Part shown: piece after piece, positions 61,201-64,000 of the stretch
Layout: each line of letters starts with the position of its first letter
Numbering within the stretch: position 1 is the stretch's first letter
From: Rachycentron canadum
Taxonomy: Eukaryota > Chordata > Actinopteri > Carangiformes > Rachycentridae
Assembly (NCBI GenBank): GCA_038496675.1
Contig: CM076654.1
Span: forward strand, 4,080,269 to 4,144,268
Length of the DNA stretch: 64,000 bases
Direction: 5' to 3'
Program-made: the position numbers and the translations under genes
The notes under the pieces: generated by a model
The model's input: the letters and a program-made list of their open reading frames with translations, nothing else
The model's database searches: none
What the model was told of the DNA's origin: nothing

Positions 61201-63056
61201 AGAGGTGCCCCTATCCATCCAAATGACTAATCACCAAGCAAAAATCAATTAGCGCTCCCTTAACAAGTATTTTACACTAGGAGACAAAACGGAGGAGGGG
61301 TGGGCTTTTTCGTTATACAATGTGCTGAGAATATAGCTCAAATTTTCATTTGATGCTTTTATTGAAATTAGAGAGATACTGGTGTGGGAAGATAAAGAAG
61401 AAATGGTCTAATCTGTCAGTTCATCAGAGGGTAGGGGAAATAGAATCCACTTTTTTATAACAATCCCGCTGCCTTTGACCAATCAATTTTGAAATATACC
61501 TCAAGCTGAAAAACTTTTTTTTTTGGTGTCATTTCATATCATCACTACCCGGATGCAATGAAAAAGAAAACGACACATTCAGGCGCGTATAGCAAGATGA
61601 GACGGCTCCGTTCTAACTCATGGAGTTCACATAAGTTACATGTAAAAACAGATTTCCCTCTCAGTTGCTGTGCAGGTTTTTTTTTTTTTTTTTTTTTTTA
61701 AATACACTTAAGCCCAGTAATCACTGTGCACTTGTGGAGGTCAGGGTAGAAAATGAATGTGATCGCTCGAACTCCCCCTGCGGCCTCCATCAAAGAAGAA
61801 ACTCCAGGCTGGAAAAACGAACCAAGCCCAAGCGGAGACCGGTGCTATTAAGTGATGCCATGAGAATCAATACCCTGCCTTAAAATAATATGATGGAGAG
61901 GCGTGGGTGTTGTACAAGAGAGGACAATCATAGTTTTGATTGGCAGTTATCCTTGGAAGATGACGTGAGATCGGTATTAAGACTCCATTTAGACTTTGTG
62001 ACTTGAGCTGTTGAAGAGCTCAGAGTGAGGGTGTGTATCACTCCCTCTTACATGATTTGACATCTATCGACGCACAGAGACGACAGCCTGATACATGACG
62101 GATACATTTGCAGATACACAGTACAGTATGTGATTCATTTCTAATTATAATTTGATATATTTACTTTTTGAGAAACAAATATGAGCCTAAAATCTATTAT
62201 TTTCTCAACTTTTATTGCAAATACTGAACCAATAAAATATAAAAGCCACACCAGCAGTGGTAAATATTGGCAGCCTTTCTCTCTTTTCCCACAGGAGGAG
62301 CAATGGAAAATGCTGCTGGCTGGTTGTTTTTAAACCTCAGTGTTGTTCCTCAGAGTTTGGCATTTAAATTTAAGAGGTATGAGCATATGTGCCTGTAAAT
62401 AAAACGCCACATGGCTGCAGTCCCAGGTTTGCCTTCAACCCGGAGACGTTGAGGACCAGCTGGAAGCATCATTAGCTGCTAACACTAGCGTTTGACTGCT
62501 CCTCTGCAGCATCCCTGTCAGTGCACTCATCAGACTCTTTTATGATACTGGGACAATGTAAAGATCTCAGGTACAGTCTTGCACGGTAAGAGTGTGGCGA
62601 ATTGTGGATGGCTTGTGGCAGGTTTGTGTGTGTGGGAAAGAGGTGGGTTGTAGCGACCTAACAGGAGTCGCAGAAGCACAGGAGTGCATTAAGAGAGCTA
62701 AAGGGTTATTTGTAAAGATCAGGTTTTTGACAGCAGCATTGCTTTTTATCTCCAATATCAGAAGAATTTGAGTTTGATCTGTGGTTGTGTATGGATGCAG
62801 TTGAATCTCAGGCTTTCATATCAATTTTCCAATATCACATTAAGGTGCAGATGTTATCAGAAAACCTATTGAAAACTGCTATGCATGGACACGAGGTGCT
62901 TAACCAACCAGACGTGTGACTGTCTGTGTGTGGATAGATAAGGCGTGATGGGGGAGAATCATGTGTTCACACTGTATTTTGGAGGAATATTCTGTGGCGT
63001 GCGCTACAGTGTGTGTTTGTGTGGCTGCCATTGCAAGAAGCCGTGCTGGTCACTAC
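58203..63056 (-). other. nf2: last intron of nf2
   Basis: About 4.85 kb bounded by GT at 63056-63055 and AG at 58204-58203 on the minus strand. Nothing coding is recognised in it. It contains AT-rich sequence (58.6-59.7 kb), a GC- and CT-rich stretch with a short (GA)n at about 60.78 kb, a poly-T run at 61677-61699, and a stretch at 61.13-61.40 kb with ATTA-type cores that may be a conserved non-coding element. The plus-strand 152-codon open frame at 58196-58654 runs antisense across the exon/intron boundary and is treated as chance. Confidence 0.85.
61677..61699. repeat. poly-T run in nf2 last intron
   Basis: Twenty-three T on the plus strand (poly-A in nf2 sense). No flanking retroelement body was recognised. 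Confidence 0.9.
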
Positions 63057-63216
63057 CTTTTTAAAGTTGCTGTGCTTGCTGGTCCCTTGCTCTGTGTTCT
63101 GGTTGTGTATGATGTCCAGAGGAGTTTCTCTCTCCTTCAGCTTTAGACTTTCGATCTCCGTCTTCAGCTCATTCAGCTGCTCCTGCAGGTGCTTGCTCTT
63201 CTCCATGTACTCGACC
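63057..63216 (-). CDS. nf2: nf2 (merlin) penultimate coding exon
   Basis: Internal exon of merlin, the FERM-domain tumour suppressor that links cortical actin and membrane proteins to Hippo signalling. The minus strand shows an acceptor AG at 63218-63217, then one base completing a split codon, then 53 codons beginning [14 protein letters not shown] and ending N-F-K-K, then donor GT at 63056-63055. The text matches what I know of the merlin C-terminal helical region (human about residues 527-579): [13 protein letters not shown], then LKLKERET, then a short variable linker. The exon ends on a codon boundary, as the terminal exon requires. Differences from the human protein as I recall it lie mainly in the linker ([14 protein letters not shown]), as expected for an orthologue. 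Upstream exons lie beyond position 64000. Whether this is the nf2a or nf2b duplicate cannot be told here. Confidence 0.95.
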
Positions 63217-64000
63217 CTGAACGTGGACAGATTACAGGTTTGGGAGACAAGTTTAGTCGATCTCTCTTTTTGTACTTTTCTTTTAAAGACACCTAGCTAT
63301 CTGGGGCCCGAGGCCTTTCGATGTGAAGTTCGCATGGTCTCTCTGTGCCCAGTTGGGTTCCCTCCAGCTTCCTCCCAGTCCACACAGTCGTGTGTGGCAT
63401 TAACTGGCAGTTCTAAATTGCCCATTATTTTTCTATACCAACTTCAAGCCCCTCTGTGTAGTAATGTAGATCTGACTTGAACAGCTTTGATTTCAATGGT
63501 AATTATGAATACTTACACCTGCCATGACCACACCTCTGTACAGGCATCATTTATAATGCTGGAGCATGTATTATATTATTACATATTATTATATAATACT
63601 CCAATCCAGCATGAAAAGAACTTTGACTTCATTTATTATAGCCATTTATATATATTTGTTATCTTCTAAGTTCTACTCTGTTTGAGAGCATTTTTCCTTT
63701 TGTTTCAAACCGAATAATTTTTAGAGTCAGTGTACTGAGAGGTGCAAATTATAAAAAGGAATGTAAATTACAGATTACATGGACTGATGGGCCTGTTAAT
63801 GTTCTTGGTGTTGTAATTCTGGGGAATTTCAGAGCTTTGTGCAATTAACCGCAACAGTTGGCTAGATGCTAAATAATGGAAGGGGAAAACATTATTTGAT
63901 GTTTTATGACCAATGAACCACCAGTGCTGGACCTGTAGTCTCTCTGCTCACTTGCTAACCTAATTGCTTAAGTAGATGACAATAACGACCCAGGTAATAT
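63217..64000 (-). other. nf2: part of the preceding nf2 intron
   Basis: Sequence upstream (in nf2 sense) of the penultimate exon, running off the window. No coding exon was seen. It holds a degenerate interspersed-repeat fragment (63314-63435) and an imperfect inverted AT-rich stretch at about 63555-63617, where TGCTGGAG and a related CTCCAATCCAGCA flank TATTATA-like sequence. Confidence 0.8.
63314..63435 (+). repeat. fragment of the same teleost repeat family as 2687-2893 (middle part)
   Basis: It contains GAAGTTCGCATGGTCTCTCT, then GGGTTCCCTCCAGCTTCCTC, CCAGTCCACACAGTCG and AACTGGCAGTTCTAAATTGC. These correspond to the consensus blocks TTTGCATGTTCTCCCCGTG, CGGCTTCCTCCCACAGTCC and TGACTCTAAATTGCCCG, which is the part missing from the 2.7 kb copy. 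It lies about 100 bp from the nf2 exon. Confidence 0.65.

Noticed and set aside
63013..63480. Plus-strand 155-codon open frame
   Set aside because: It is the antisense shadow of the nf2 penultimate exon running into a repeat fragment.

Overview
The window is vertebrate nuclear DNA, almost certainly from a ray-finned (percomorph-like) fish. It is AT-rich and microsatellite-dense, has two N-filled gaps inside (TA)n tracts, and carries degraded copies of interspersed repeats I recognise from teleost genomes. Very little of it codes. Most open reading frames over 60 codons are chance or microsatellite reading frames.

Two genes can be identified, both on the minus strand. At the right end are the last two coding exons of nf2 (merlin): the penultimate exon (63216-63057) and the terminal exon (58202-58152), which encodes the merlin C-terminus LTLQSTKSRVAFFEEL and a stop. 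The rest of nf2 lies to the right of the window. At 15032-14924 is coding exon 1 of cabp7 (calcium-binding protein 7, calneuron-2), with a start codon, the family N-terminus and a clean splice donor. No EF-hand exon of cabp7 is visible between 14923 and 1, so the rest of that gene should lie to the left and the first 14.9 kb should be its intron 1. nf2 followed by cabp7 in the same orientation is the arrangement at human chromosome 22q12, so this is conserved synteny.

Layout: 1-14923, cabp7 intron 1, with several old repeats, a G-quadruplex motif near 3.67 kb, a gapped (TA)n and a strong RE1/REST site about 140 bp inside the intron; 15033-16100, cabp7 leader and upstream region, ending in a (CT)n/(CA)n block; 16100-57750, a roughly 43 kb nf2-cabp7 intergenic interval without recognisable genes, holding dispersed repeats, a 100-bp-period tandem array at 25.1-25.5 kb, a perfect 29-bp-arm hairpin at 35.5 kb, an exact 45-bp duplication (28956 and 30351) and a decayed reverse-transcriptase relic at about 52 kb; 57750-58202, nf2 terminal exon and probable 3' UTR; 58203-63056, last nf2 intron; 63057-63216, nf2 exon; 63217-64000, part of the preceding nf2 intron.

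No tRNA, rRNA, CRISPR or intact mobile element was seen. The most informative observations are the nf2-cabp7 linkage, the RE1 site in cabp7, the snap-back palindrome and the isolated 45-bp duplication. I found no evidence for a wholly new gene system.
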